Assembly: GCF_022347725.1 (NCBI RefSeq)
Contig: NZ_JAKRGB010000012.1
Coordinates: 109,155-173,154 of the forward strand
Direction of reading: 5' to 3'
Source: Ruegeria sp. Ofav3-42
GTDB taxonomy: Bacteria; Pseudomonadota; Alphaproteobacteria; Rhodobacterales; Rhodobacteraceae
Length of the DNA: 64,000 nucleotides
Shown here: positions 8,093 through 16,530 of the stretch, in pieces
How the letters are laid out: every line of letters begins with the position of its first letter
Position numbering within the stretch: the stretch's first letter is position 1
Translations under genes and position numbers: made by a program
The notes under the pieces: model-generated
Told to the model about the DNA's origin: nothing
Databases searched by the model: none
The model's input: the letters and a program-made list of their open reading frames with translations, nothing else

Positions 8093-9394
8093 CTAGACCT
8101 CTTTTGTCATCAGTTCTTCTTCAAAGGGATATCGCGACAGGGTGATCGGGCCGCTTTCCGTGACCAGCACCATGTCTTCCAGTTTGACACCCTCGACGCC
8201 ACCGATCTCGCCGATGTAGCTTTCGACGCAAATCACCATTCCGGGCTCTAGCTGGCCATCATAGAATTCCGGGTGATCCGGAGAATGCAGGATTACGGGC
8301 CATTCGTCCGCCATACCCAATCCGTGCATCATGCAAGGGTAGGGCTGGTCGCCAAAGCCCCTTGGTGGCAAATGGCGGCTGAGGGCAATTTCGGAAAACG
8401 CGGCCCCGTTTTTAACCAGCTTTGTGTTCTCCATTACCTCGGTATGGGCCATGGTATACAGGCTTTTCTGATAGTCAGATGGCCGTCCAGGCCCGCAGCG
8501 GAACGCGCGCGAGATGTCGGCGCCATAGCTGAACGGCCCGACCATGCCGCAGTCGAAAACGACCAGATCACCAGCGCGGATCATGCGGGATGAGGCCTCT
8601 TGCTGCCACGGGTTCGTCCGTTCGCCTGAGGCCAGCAGGCGATAGTCCAGCCATTCGCCGCCGCCCTCGATCAGGGCCGACCACATATGTGCCCATAGCT
8701 CTTGCTCCATCACGCCGTTGCGCAGGTTGTCGCGCATGCGGGTCATGCCATCCTCGGCCACTGCGATCGTCAGGTTCATGGCAAGGACTTCTTCGGGGGA
8801 TTTTATCTTGCGGGCATGGGCCAGCACCGGCGCGACATCCGATACCAAATGTCCCTTTTCCACCAAGGCTTGCTCGGCATGGAACCCGGCGCGTTCAATT
8901 GCGATCTTCCTGGCACCTTGCCCGCAATACTGTTGGATCAGGTCGTCCATCTGATCGGCCCACTTCCGCGTCCATTCATCATGACGCGGACCGGCGAACA
9001 TATAGGACAGCGGCAGCAGGTCGTCCCGGGTTTCGTCGATGGTTTCCAGCGTGCTGCCGGTATTTCGCCCGGGTTCCGAGTCGAAATAAACCACCGGGCC
9101 TTCAGCAGGCATGAACAAGTATCCTGCCTGAATATGCATCTGGAACAAGGTGCAGTTGCGCACGCCTGTCGCATAACGGATCGACAGCGGCTCGACCAGA
9201 ATGATCGCGTCGAGGCCCTGCGCCCGGATTTGTTCACGCAGCCGGTTTTGGCGATACCGGCGCATTCGCGGTACGTCGATCATCCCTTCGGTATCAACAG
9301 CCTGCATCGGTGGGGTGATCCATGCTGCCTGTTCAAGCGTCAACGGCTGGGGCTTGGCGGCAAAGGCCCGGCTATAGTCGGTTGCGTCGTTCAT
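8093..9394 (-). CDS. M24-family metallohydrolase resembling DMSP lyase DddP
   Basis: A 433-residue protein of the creatinase/aminopeptidase P fold. The N-terminal domain is followed by the pita-bread catalytic domain, with metal ligands visible as D281, D293, H357, E391 and E406. The surroundings are DddP-like: EWLDYRLLASGERTNPW, GADISR, MHGLGMADEW (with Asp363 at the position of the DddP catalytic Asp) and VKLEDMVLVT. One Asp that I recall from the DddP metal site, two residues after the first ligand, is Gly283 here. It could therefore be a true peptidase, a DddP relative with another C-S or C-N substrate, or a lyase. The start at 9394 forms ATGA with the upstream stop; an in-frame start at 9412 is less likely. 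Operon context points to catabolism of a small molecule. Confidence 0.78.
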   Translation of the reverse strand: MNDATDYSRAFAAKPQPLTLEQAAWITPPMQAVDTEGMIDVPRMRRYRQNRLREQIRAQGLDAIILVEPLSIRYATGVRNCTLFQMHIQAGYLFMPAEGPVVYFDSEPGRNTGSTLETIDETRDDLLPLSYMFAGPRHDEWTRKWADQMDDLIQQYCGQGARKIAIERAGFHAEQALVEKGHLVSDVAPVLAHARKIKSPEEVLAMNLTIAVAEDGMTRMRDNLRNGVMEQELWAHMWSALIEGGGEWLDYRLLASGERTNPWQQEASSRMIRAGDLVVFDCGMVGPFSYGADISRAFRCGPGRPSDYQKSLYTMAHTEVMENTKLVKNGAAFSEIALSRHLPPRGFGDQPYPCMMHGLGMADEWPVILHSPDHPEFYDGQLEPGMVICVESYIGEIGGVEGVKLEDMVLVTESGPITLSRYPFEEELMTKEV

Positions 9395-10239
9395 TGGTGC
9401 GTCGGCGTCCATTTGTCGAGGGCTTCGAGGAACTTTTCCCGCTCGCCTGCATTCATTGAGATATTGGTCTGCGGGTAGGGGAAGTTGCCCGCAGCGACTT
9501 CGCGGTGGAACTCACCCAGGGCGGCGACACGTTCGTCGTGAATTTGTTTGTGCAACCGGCCAACCTGTCCAAAGGCATGAGCGTGTTTCGGCGGCTTTTC
9601 CTCTTCGCTGGCCTCGCCGCAGATATCGGCCAGAAACGAGAATATGGCATCCCCTGCCATCCCCGACCCCAACGAGAATGTGACGACCGAGGTCTTGTGG
9701 TTTACGGCTTCCAGAACTTCTTCGGCGATGCACTCAGCTTCAACCGCAAAAACGCCGACATCTTCCATTTGCTTCAGCGTGGTCCATATCGCCATCGCTT
9801 CGTCGGCCTTGCGGCCAAAAGCGCGCAACCCACCGCAATGGTGGCTGAACGTGGGGATCAGCCCGATATGGCTTTGCACTGGAATACCTTCACGGGCCAT
9901 ACGCTCCATCACGTCAAAGGATCGCAACGTATAGTACATGTCGGCGCCGCGTCGCATCGCGTCAAAGGCATCCGCGACAATCTCGTCATCCGAACCAAAT
10001 TGCGCCCAGGTCGAGCCCACTCCGGTGAAATGCGCCGGTGCCAGCCTGCGGATGTCTTCGATCTGGTTGGAGCCGACAACGAACAGGTCGATCCCGGCCT
10101 CGACACAGGCGCGGATTTGGTCGTTGTCGGCAGGGTTGGCCATCGACAGCTTTTTGCCTGATCCCTTGAGCGCCTTCAGGTCGGCCACCGTATAGTTACG
10201 GACCGCCGGATTGCGGCTAAAATCATAGATGCGCTTCAT
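9391..10239 (-). CDS. PanB-like (ketopantoate hydroxymethyltransferase superfamily) protein
   Basis: A 282-residue TIM-barrel protein of the PEP mutase/PanB superfamily. Family traces are KKLSMANPADNDQIRACVEA, IPVQSHIGLIPTFSHHCGG (compare the VGHVGLTPQS region of PanB) and VGVFAVEAECIAEEV (compare FALVLECVP). It differs enough from housekeeping PanB, notably in the metal-binding start and the substrate loop, that a different aldol or retro-aldol reaction is likely. The start at 10239 follows AGGA at suitable distance and lies one base after the desaturase stop; its own stop overlaps the M24 gene start. Tight packing in this operon implies a role in the same pathway rather than in pantothenate synthesis. 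Confidence 0.72.
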   Translation of the reverse strand: MKRIYDFSRNPAVRNYTVADLKALKGSGKKLSMANPADNDQIRACVEAGIDLFVVGSNQIEDIRRLAPAHFTGVGSTWAQFGSDDEIVADAFDAMRRGADMYYTLRSFDVMERMAREGIPVQSHIGLIPTFSHHCGGLRAFGRKADEAMAIWTTLKQMEDVGVFAVEAECIAEEVLEAVNHKTSVVTFSLGSGMAGDAIFSFLADICGEASEEEKPPKHAHAFGQVGRLHKQIHDERVAALGEFHREVAAGNFPYPQTNISMNAGEREKFLEALDKWTPTHQ

Positions 10240-10240
10240 A

Positions 10241-11269
10241 TCACATCGTCCTTTCTGCAATTCGTTCCACCGGCCCGCCGCTGGTGACCATGTGGGGAGC
10301 TTGCCGGATCGAATGGGCCTTGGTCGACAGACCCAGCGTGCGCCGCAACGTGATGACAAAAACTTCCCAATTGGTGCGCAGGAACCCAGGGTCAGGCTTT
10401 GGCACCTGATCATGAACGGCCTTTGCCAGATCGGGCAGGGCGTGGAACGGCACCTGCGGATACAGGTGGTGTTCGACATGGTTGTTCATGTTCATGTACA
10501 GGAAGTTCGCCAGCCAATGCCCGCGGAACGAGCGGGTGCTGTCCAGGATTGAAGGCGAGTTCTCCTGCAGCTCGACATGCTGGATCAAGGTAAACAACAG
10601 CATGACCGGCGCGCCCATGATGCGCGGGATCACGATGAGCCAGACAGGCCACCAGATGCCGGCAAAGGGCGCAAGGGCAATCAGCGCATAGATCGCCAGC
10701 ATGATCCGCGCGTTACGGGTCATCTTCGCGAACTCGTTTTCGGGTGTCACCATTTTCATGGTGTCGGTGTAGTGACCGATCGCCAGATGCCAGAATACTT
10801 GCATGTGAAAGCGCAACAGACCAAAGCCTGTGATCTCGGTCAGCCAACCGCCGAAACCCATGGGCGTGTCAAAGGGCATCTGGCTGTCCTTGCCCACGTG
10901 CCAAGTATGCGTGTGGTGGTTGGTGTGGGTGTAACGTCGATGCAGCGGCTCTTCCATGTACAGAAGTGACGTGATCCACAGCGCAGCTTCGTTCAGCCAG
11001 CGTGTGCGAAAGGCCGTGCCATGGGCGGTTTCATGGCTGAAAGAATAGGCGGGCACCGTCAGCACGACGCCATGCACAAACATCGCTGGCCACAACCACA
11101 AAGTATTAAGGCTTAGCCAAACCAGTGTGCTGGTCAGGCACAGGGCACAGACCCATTTGGCCAAATAGACCAAACCCGGGCGATCGGATCGGGCCGCGAT
11201 GGATTTCAGTGTCTTCTTATCCAGTTTCACACCGGAAGAAGCAGCATTCGTCGGGACATAGTCTGGCAT
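10241..11269 (-). CDS. Membrane-bound di-iron fatty acid desaturase/hydroxylase-like oxygenase
   Basis: A 342-residue integral membrane protein of the desaturase/AlkB superfamily. Three histidine clusters that bind the di-iron site are present: HETAHG (from residue 79), HTNHH (115-119) and HVEHH (264-268), with hydrophobic hairpins between them (about 35-75 and 180-230). It is the first gene of the four-gene operon and the likely partner of the Rieske ferredoxin at the operon end. Together they may perform an oxygen-dependent hydroxylation or demethylation, as suggested for MocD/MocE, rather than lipid desaturation. An alternative start at 11284 adds five residues; neither has a strong ribosome-binding site. 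A LysR gene is divergent, with about 320 bp between. Confidence 0.84.
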   Translation of the reverse strand: MPDYVPTNAASSGVKLDKKTLKSIAARSDRPGLVYLAKWVCALCLTSTLVWLSLNTLWLWPAMFVHGVVLTVPAYSFSHETAHGTAFRTRWLNEAALWITSLLYMEEPLHRRYTHTNHHTHTWHVGKDSQMPFDTPMGFGGWLTEITGFGLLRFHMQVFWHLAIGHYTDTMKMVTPENEFAKMTRNARIMLAIYALIALAPFAGIWWPVWLIVIPRIMGAPVMLLFTLIQHVELQENSPSILDSTRSFRGHWLANFLYMNMNNHVEHHLYPQVPFHALPDLAKAVHDQVPKPDPGFLRTNWEVFVITLRRTLGLSTKAHSIRQAPHMVTSGGPVERIAERTM

Positions 11270-11587
11270 GGTCTCAGCTCGCATAGTCGTCGGTTTTGTG
11301 ATCGGGAACGGCCTTCAGCTCAGCCAATTGGACGTCAGTTCGATCCGGTTGGCATTGAATTCTCGCGCGGTTTTCTCGTCGGCCTCATCCCATTCAACCG
11401 CTCTGTTCGTTCCAAAACGGGGACCAAATCATTTCCTTCCGACCGAATTGTTTGGCTTTTGGAACGCGCAGTTTGTGGCAATTTGCATCTCCTCCCGAGC
11501 TGAAAAAGAGATGCCTTACGATCTGCTTCGATGACAAATGATGAATCTTGGGTTATCCCATTAAGAAAATTAATGGAGGTATCGTGC
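11270..11587. promoter_or_regulatory. Divergent promoter region between desaturase operon and LysR gene
   Basis: About 318 bp separating the divergent starts. It should hold promoters for both units and the LysR operator. I see no clear -35/-10 pair. A short minus-strand frame (about 11290-11400) looks mildly coding-like but has no start codon with a ribosome-binding site. The ribosome-binding site of the LysR gene (TGGAGGT, 11574-11580) is strong. Confidence 0.4.
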
Positions 11588-12475
11588 ATGATCAATCCGA
11601 CATCGGGCTTGCCCCCTCTGACCTGGCTGCGTGCATTCGACGAAAGCGCGCGCCATCTGAGTTTCACGCGTGCTGCGACCGAGCTGAACCTGACGCAATC
11701 GGCAGTCAGCCAACATGTGCGCAGCCTTGAGGCGTTTCTTGGTCGGGATCTGTTCGTCCGCAAAACCCGGATGTTGGAGTTGACCGAGGATGGGGCGAAC
11801 TATCTGCCCGGCATACGTGAGGCCTTTGCACTGATAGCCAACAGCACGCGCGCGTTTACCGGATCGCGTGAGGGTGAAATCGTCCGCGTACAATGCAACA
11901 TGGCTTTCTCGGTATTTTGGCTTACTCCGCGCCTGCATCGGCTGTACGCCCGGCACCCCTGGCTGGTACTCGATATCATAACGCCGATTTGGGACCCGGA
12001 ACGACATGCTTCGCAAGCCGCGTTGGAAATTAGGTTTGGTCGCCCCGATGAGATGTCCGAGCCGGCTGAAAGGTTGACGGCAGATCGCTTTTTTCCGGTT
12101 TGTGCACCCGAATATCAAGGCGGAGAAATCGATCTGGAAACAGCGGTTTTGTTTGACTGTGCCGGTACCACAGGTACTTGGGAGTCTTGGTGTCAGGCCA
12201 GTGGGATTGCCTTCGAAAGATCAGGACAGGTTAATCTGACTTCGACATACGTCATTGCCATCAATGCGGCACTGAACAATGCCGGAATTACTATGGCCCA
12301 TGACACTCTGGTGTCTGACCTGTTGGCAAAAGGACAGCTTACCCGCCCGTTTGCGGATTCAGCGGACCTTGTCGAAGGGTACTATCTTCTGCCTCCTTCG
12401 CCCCATTCACTGACACCTGCACGCGAAGCCTTTCTCACTTGGCTGCGAGAGGAAGCTGAACTGACGGCGCTTTAG
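11588..12475 (+). CDS. LysR-family regulator (GcvA-like)
   Basis: A 295-residue LTTR. The N-terminal helix-turn-helix reads PPLTWLRAFDESARHLSFTR followed by AATELNLTQSAVSQHVRSLE and the characteristic LFVRKTRMLELTEDG wing. The GcvA/AmpR-type features are the PPLTWLRAFD opening and the short effector domain ending. The start at 11588 is fixed by TGGAGGT 7 bases upstream; earlier in-frame ATGs at 11531 and 11573 precede or overlap that site. It is divergent from the desaturase/PanB-like/M24/ferredoxin operon and is the obvious candidate regulator of it. The inducer is unknown. Confidence 0.9.
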   Translation: MINPTSGLPPLTWLRAFDESARHLSFTRAATELNLTQSAVSQHVRSLEAFLGRDLFVRKTRMLELTEDGANYLPGIREAFALIANSTRAFTGSREGEIVRVQCNMAFSVFWLTPRLHRLYARHPWLVLDIITPIWDPERHASQAALEIRFGRPDEMSEPAERLTADRFFPVCAPEYQGGEIDLETAVLFDCAGTTGTWESWCQASGIAFERSGQVNLTSTYVIAINAALNNAGITMAHDTLVSDLLAKGQLTRPFADSADLVEGYYLLPPSPHSLTPAREAFLTWLREEAELTAL

Positions 12476-12494
12476 CCGCGAATCTGGGTTTCAG

Positions 12495-13388
12495 TTACGC
12501 GGTTTCCGGTTCGGAACTACAAATGTCCTGCACAAACAGCTCTACCGCCCGGCGATGCGCCCGCGTCGCTCGGGTTGCGAGATAGAATGTCGACGTCCAG
12601 TTCAACATGTTGGGTGCAAGCTCTCGCAGCTTGTCGCGGCGCGCCCAGTTTTCGACGAAGTGAACCGGCAACATGCCCAGATAGTGCCCGGTTTCGATCA
12701 TTGTCGCCATTGCTTCCATGTTGGCCACAACGGCCTTTGGATGCCTGGCCTGAAGTTCAGGCGAAACCAGCATGTCGTAGTTTCTTTGGCACATTTCATA
12801 GCCCGAGATAACGTCGAGATCGATCTGATCGTTGGGTAATTTGAAAAGCGGGTGATCGCGGCCACAGTACAAGTGGTGCACTTCGTGACACAGTTCGGTG
12901 TAGACCAGATCAGCTACCTTGTTTCGGAACGGCGCAATAGCGACGTGCAGGTCGCCGGTGATCAGGCGTTGGGTAAGTTCGGTTGGTGAGGCTACCACGA
13001 TTTCCAGTCGAACTTCGTTGGGCCGGTCCAGAAATCGCTTAAGCGACTTTGCAAGCTTGAGATCCGCCAGCGTGTTGACTGCATCGACGAGTCCGATACG
13101 CAGATCACCGGTTATGGTGTCGCGCAGTTCCAGCAGTTCTGCATCAAAGTCACGGGCGCTGCGCAGGATGTCACCGGCTTTGCGATAGGCGATCTCACCC
13201 CGCTCAGTCAGGCGGAATCCGCCGCGACCACGTTCACAGATCCGGTAGCCCAGCGCGGCTTCAAGGTCGCGGATTCGGATGCTGATTGCCGATTGGGTTA
13301 TGCCCAACGCGTATTGCGCGTCGGTAAATCCGCCGCATTCGACCACGGTCACGAATGTCTCTAACAGAGTATTTCTGAGCAGTTTCAA
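12495..13388 (-). CDS. LysR-family regulator of the TRAP-ureohydrolase operon
   Basis: A 297-residue LTTR with helix-turn-helix ETFVTVVECGGFTDAQYALG followed by ITQSAISIRIRDLEAALG, and an effector domain beginning near LRIGLVDAVNTLADL. It is convergent with the GcvA-like gene (19 bp apart) and divergent from the TRAP transporter operon that starts at 13537. The 148-bp AT-rich gap contains a T-N11-A dyad (13437-13450). This arrangement is the classic one for an LTTR controlling the divergent operon, so it is inferred to respond to the transported guanidino compound or its product. Confidence 0.9.
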   Translation of the reverse strand: MKLLRNTLLETFVTVVECGGFTDAQYALGITQSAISIRIRDLEAALGYRICERGRGGFRLTERGEIAYRKAGDILRSARDFDAELLELRDTITGDLRIGLVDAVNTLADLKLAKSLKRFLDRPNEVRLEIVVASPTELTQRLITGDLHVAIAPFRNKVADLVYTELCHEVHHLYCGRDHPLFKLPNDQIDLDVISGYEMCQRNYDMLVSPELQARHPKAVVANMEAMATMIETGHYLGMLPVHFVENWARRDKLRELAPNMLNWTSTFYLATRATRAHRRAVELFVQDICSSEPETA

Positions 13389-13436
13389 CGGGTATCCGCC
13401 CCATAGGAGTTATTACGCAAATTACATGAAAAATTC

Positions 13437-13450
13437 TTATGTGAACATAA
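13437..13450. promoter_or_regulatory. Candidate LTTR operator (dyad TTATGT-GA-ACATAA)
   Basis: A perfect 6-bp inverted repeat with a 2-bp spacer, which also fits the T-N11-A pattern of LysR-type binding sites. It lies in the AT-rich gap between the divergent LysR gene (start 13388) and dctP (start 13537). Binding is an inference from position and symmetry. Confidence 0.4.
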
Positions 13451-13536
13451 TCAATATAATATTTTTTCGTGTAAATTTCTGTGTTGTCCTGCCTCTCGAT
13501 CTCCAAACCGCAAAAGATCAATGGGAGGAAACCTGC

Positions 13537-14553
13537 ATGACATTTACCCTACGGCACGTCAGAAACACCGCTGCAGTAGCACTGCTTAGCCTGACGCCAC
13601 TCACCGCTTTGGCCGAGGACTGGAAATTCGCCATCGAAGAGATTCCAGGCTCGATCATGGACGCCTATGCGCAAGAGTTTAAATCGCGCATTGAAGCCGC
13701 CACCAACGGCGAAGTCACCGTTACAGTTTACCCGATGGGCACTTTGGGTACGCCGACCGAAACCGTTGAGCAAGCTGCTGATGGCATCATCCAGTTTACC
13801 AACGTTTCGATCGGTAATCTTGGAACCATCGTTCCCGAAAGCCAGGTGTTTCTGCTGCCTTACCTGCTACCTTCTGATCCAGCCGCGATTTCGGACATCC
13901 TCAGCAGCTCGGAAACCATCTACGGTCCGCTGAACGACGATTTCCGCCAGCGTGGTCTGGAAGTGATGACAATGTATTCCGAAGGCCCTCAGGTCTGGAC
14001 CACCAATCGTGAAATCCGCACGCCTGATGACTTTGAGAACTTCAAGATGCGGGTGATGGTGTCGCCGATCCTGCTGGAGACCTACAAGAACATGGGTGCC
14101 AGCCCCACGCCGCTTCCGTTTGGCGAAGTGTTCGGCGCGCTGCAGCTTGGTGCGGTTGACGGTCAGGTGAACCCGATCCCGACCATCGAAGAGATGAAGT
14201 TCTACGAAGTCACCAGCCACCTGATCTGGGCCGGTGAACAGGAACTTGTCACCACCGTTGTCGCTGGGTCGGACTGGTTCGAAACCCTCAGCCCGGACCG
14301 CCAGCAGTTGGTACGCGATACCATGGCCGACATGACCGGGTTCATTGACGGCGTTGTAACCGACTTCAACCAAAAACGTCTGGACATCATCAAAGAAGCC
14401 AAGCCTGACATCGGTCTGGTCGTCCTGACCGAAGAAGAGCGTGATGCCTTTCGTGAGCGCAGCACCGGCACCTCGGCGGCCTATGTCGACACCGTTGGCG
14501 GTCGCGGTCAGGAATTGCTGGACGCGCTGCAAGCGGAACTGGCGGGCAACTGA
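13537..14553 (+). CDS. dctP: TRAP transporter substrate-binding protein DctP
   Basis: Periplasmic solute receptor of a TRAP uptake system, 338 residues. A Sec signal peptide is visible (VALLSLTPLTALA, predicted cleavage after Ala26, before EDW). The mature part has the DctP signature: YAQEFKSRIEAATNGEVTVT, then FGEVFGALQLGAVDGQVNP and a C-terminal long helix. The start at 13537 has GGGAGGA 7 bases upstream; the open frame extends further upstream without a better start. It heads the dctPQM-ureohydrolase operon. The ligand is probably an acidic compound bearing a guanidino group, inferred only from the downstream hydrolase. Confidence 0.93.
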   Translation: MTFTLRHVRNTAAVALLSLTPLTALAEDWKFAIEEIPGSIMDAYAQEFKSRIEAATNGEVTVTVYPMGTLGTPTETVEQAADGIIQFTNVSIGNLGTIVPESQVFLLPYLLPSDPAAISDILSSSETIYGPLNDDFRQRGLEVMTMYSEGPQVWTTNREIRTPDDFENFKMRVMVSPILLETYKNMGASPTPLPFGEVFGALQLGAVDGQVNPIPTIEEMKFYEVTSHLIWAGEQELVTTVVAGSDWFETLSPDRQQLVRDTMADMTGFIDGVVTDFNQKRLDIIKEAKPDIGLVVLTEEERDAFRERSTGTSAAYVDTVGGRGQELLDALQAELAGN

Positions 14554-14582
14554 TCTCCACCCAAACCACTCACTCAACACTA

Positions 14583-14605
14583 CCTCACGCGCCGCGCGCG
14601 TGAGG
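14583..14605 (+). terminator. Intercistronic hairpin between dctP and dctQ
   Basis: A perfect 10-bp stem (CCTCACGCGC / GCGCGTGAGG) with a 3-base loop, located after the dctP stop and 21 bp before the dctQ start. No T-run follows, so it more likely stabilises or attenuates the message, giving more receptor than permease, than terminates it fully. Confidence 0.6.
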
Positions 14606-14625
14606 GCTTTCAAAGGGAGGACACC

Positions 14626-15231
14626 ATGCAAAGCCGCACTGCCACTCCCTTCGGCTTTTTGGGAAAGATCGACGCCGTCATTGGACGGATCGAAGTCTGG
14701 ATCCTGGGCTGGGGGATCATCCTGATGGCCACGAATACAATCGCCAACGTCTTTGGCCGGTATGTGTTCAACCAGTCCATCTATTTTTCCGAGGAACTGA
14801 ACGAGTTCCTCATCGTCATCGTCACCTTCATGGGGCTGGGCTATGCCACCCGCAAAGGTATCCACATCCGCATGTCGGCCATCTATGACGCGCTGCCGAT
14901 CAAGATGCGTAAAGGTCTGATGGTCGTTATCACAGCCACCACGGCGGTCGTTATGGCAGTTCTGGCGTGGTACGCGCTGGAGTATGTGCAGAAGGTCGCC
15001 TCTCGCGGGCGGATCACCCCGGCGCTGCAATTGCCACTGTACCTGACATACGTCTGGGTGGTGGTTGGGCTGACACTTGCCGCGTTCCAGTATCTTTTGA
15101 CCGCGATCCGTAATCTGAATTTCGCCGAGGAAGACGTCTACGTCTCGTACCTCGAAGTCGACAGCTACGAAGATCCCGAAACCGCAGCTGCAATCCAACG
15201 CTACGAAGAATCCACGGAGGCAGACAAATGA
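14626..15231 (+). CDS. dctQ: TRAP transporter small permease DctQ
   Basis: The small membrane subunit of the TRAP transporter, 201 residues, with the usual four hydrophobic segments: about 22-45 (WILGWGIILMATNTIANVFG), 55-75 (LNEFLIVIVTFMGLGYATRK), 95-118 (LMVVITATTAVVMAVLAWYA) and 140-162. The GRYVFNQSIYFSEELNEF stretch is typical of DctQ. A 30-residue acidic tail (EEDVYVSYLEVDSYEDPETA) follows the last helix. The stop overlaps the dctM start by 4 bp, so the two permease subunits are translationally coupled. It acts in the inner membrane with DctM. Confidence 0.92.
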   Translation: MQSRTATPFGFLGKIDAVIGRIEVWILGWGIILMATNTIANVFGRYVFNQSIYFSEELNEFLIVIVTFMGLGYATRKGIHIRMSAIYDALPIKMRKGLMVVITATTAVVMAVLAWYALEYVQKVASRGRITPALQLPLYLTYVWVVVGLTLAAFQYLLTAIRNLNFAEEDVYVSYLEVDSYEDPETAAAIQRYEESTEADK

Positions 15232-16508
15232 CCGAGTTGATGCTGGTCGTGATGATCGTCCTGTTGCTTGCAGGCTTCCCAATGAAAATGCCGCTGATCT
15301 CGGCGGCGGTACTGGGCTTCCTTGTCTATTTCCCTGACATGAGCATGCAGATCCTGATCCAGCAGATGATCGGGGGTGTGAAGCCTGCCGCACTGATCGC
15401 GGTGCCCATGTTCATTCTGGCCGCGGATATCATCACGCGGGGACATTCCGCCAACCGCCTGATCGATTTGGTGATGAGTTTCATGGGCCACATCAAAGGT
15501 GGGCTGGCCATCTCGGTCACGTCTGCCTGCGCGCTGTTTGGAGCGGTCTGTGGCTCGACACAGGCGACCGTCGTCGCCATTGGCGGAGCGATGCGGCCCC
15601 GGATGCTGAAATCGGGCTATAGCGACAGTTTCTCGATTGGGCTGATCGTGAACGCTGCTGACCTTGCCTATCTGATCCCGCCGTCGATTGGTATGATCAT
15701 CTATGGCGTGGTGTCAGGTACATCGATCTCGCAACTGTTCATTGCTGGTATCCTGCCGGGCCTGCTGATCGTGATGCTGTTTTCGGCATACTGCATGTAC
15801 TACGCCTATCGCCACGACATCCCCGTCTTGCCGCGCGAAGGCTGGGGGCAGCGCTTTACCGCCCTGCGCAAAGCGCTGTGGCCGATGGGATTCCCCGCCA
15901 TCATCGTGGGCGGCATTTATGGTGGCATCTTTTCTCCGACCGAGGCGGCCGCGATCTGTGTGCTCTATGCGGTCGTGCTCGAGGTGGTGATCTTCCGCTC
16001 AATCAAGATTGGAGATCTGTTTGATATCGCACTGTCCACGGGCGCCATTACGTCGGTGGTATTCATCCTGATTGCCGCAGGTGCCGCGTTCAGCTGGACG
16101 CTTAGCTTTGCGCAGGTGCCACAGACCATCATTGCCGCGCTGGGGCTTGAACAAGCCGGACCGCTGATGGTGTTGCTTGCGATCAACGTCGCCTTCTTTG
16201 TCGGCTGTATGTTCGTGGACTCGATCGTTGTGATCCTGATCCTGGTCCCGATCTTTGCACCCATGATCAAAGCCAGCGGTCTTGACCCGGTGCTGGTCGG
16301 TGTCCTGATCACGTTGCAAGTCGCCATTGGCGCCGCCACGCCCCCATTCGGCTGTAACCTGTTCACAGCTATCGCCGTGTTCCGTCGACCCTTCGTCGAG
16401 GTCGTGCGCGGAGTGCCCCCCTTCCTGATCATTCTGTTGATTGTGACCGGCTTACTGATAGCCTTCCCTCAAATTGCCCTGTTCCTGCCGGAACTGGCCT
16501 ATCGCTAA
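15228..16508 (+). CDS. dctM: TRAP transporter large permease DctM
   Basis: The channel-forming subunit, 426 residues, the standard DctM length, with about 12 hydrophobic segments throughout. Typical motifs are VPMFILAADIITRG near residue 65, the GSTQATVVAIGG region near 110 and IGMIIYGVVSGTSISQLFIA near 150; the C-terminal half has DSIVVILILVPIFAPM and ATPPFGCNLF. It uses the sodium or proton gradient to drive uptake of the ligand delivered by DctP. It starts on ATGA within dctQ and is followed after 22 bp by the ureohydrolase gene in the same operon. Confidence 0.94.
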   Translation: MTELMLVVMIVLLLAGFPMKMPLISAAVLGFLVYFPDMSMQILIQQMIGGVKPAALIAVPMFILAADIITRGHSANRLIDLVMSFMGHIKGGLAISVTSACALFGAVCGSTQATVVAIGGAMRPRMLKSGYSDSFSIGLIVNAADLAYLIPPSIGMIIYGVVSGTSISQLFIAGILPGLLIVMLFSAYCMYYAYRHDIPVLPREGWGQRFTALRKALWPMGFPAIIVGGIYGGIFSPTEAAAICVLYAVVLEVVIFRSIKIGDLFDIALSTGAITSVVFILIAAGAAFSWTLSFAQVPQTIIAALGLEQAGPLMVLLAINVAFFVGCMFVDSIVVILILVPIFAPMIKASGLDPVLVGVLITLQVAIGAATPPFGCNLFTAIAVFRRPFVEVVRGVPPFLIILLIVTGLLIAFPQIALFLPELAYR

Positions 16509-16530
16509 ACCATAAGAAACGGAGAAAATC

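Noticed and set aside
8093..9394. Calling the M24 protein a true DMSP lyase (dddP)
   Set aside because: Motifs are very similar, but one recalled metal-site Asp is Gly and the operon partners are not DMSP genes, so only DddP-like is supported.
13867..15393. Long 508-codon minus-strand ORF opposite dctP/dctQ
   Set aside because: Antisense shadow of two well-supported genes; no motif or start signal.
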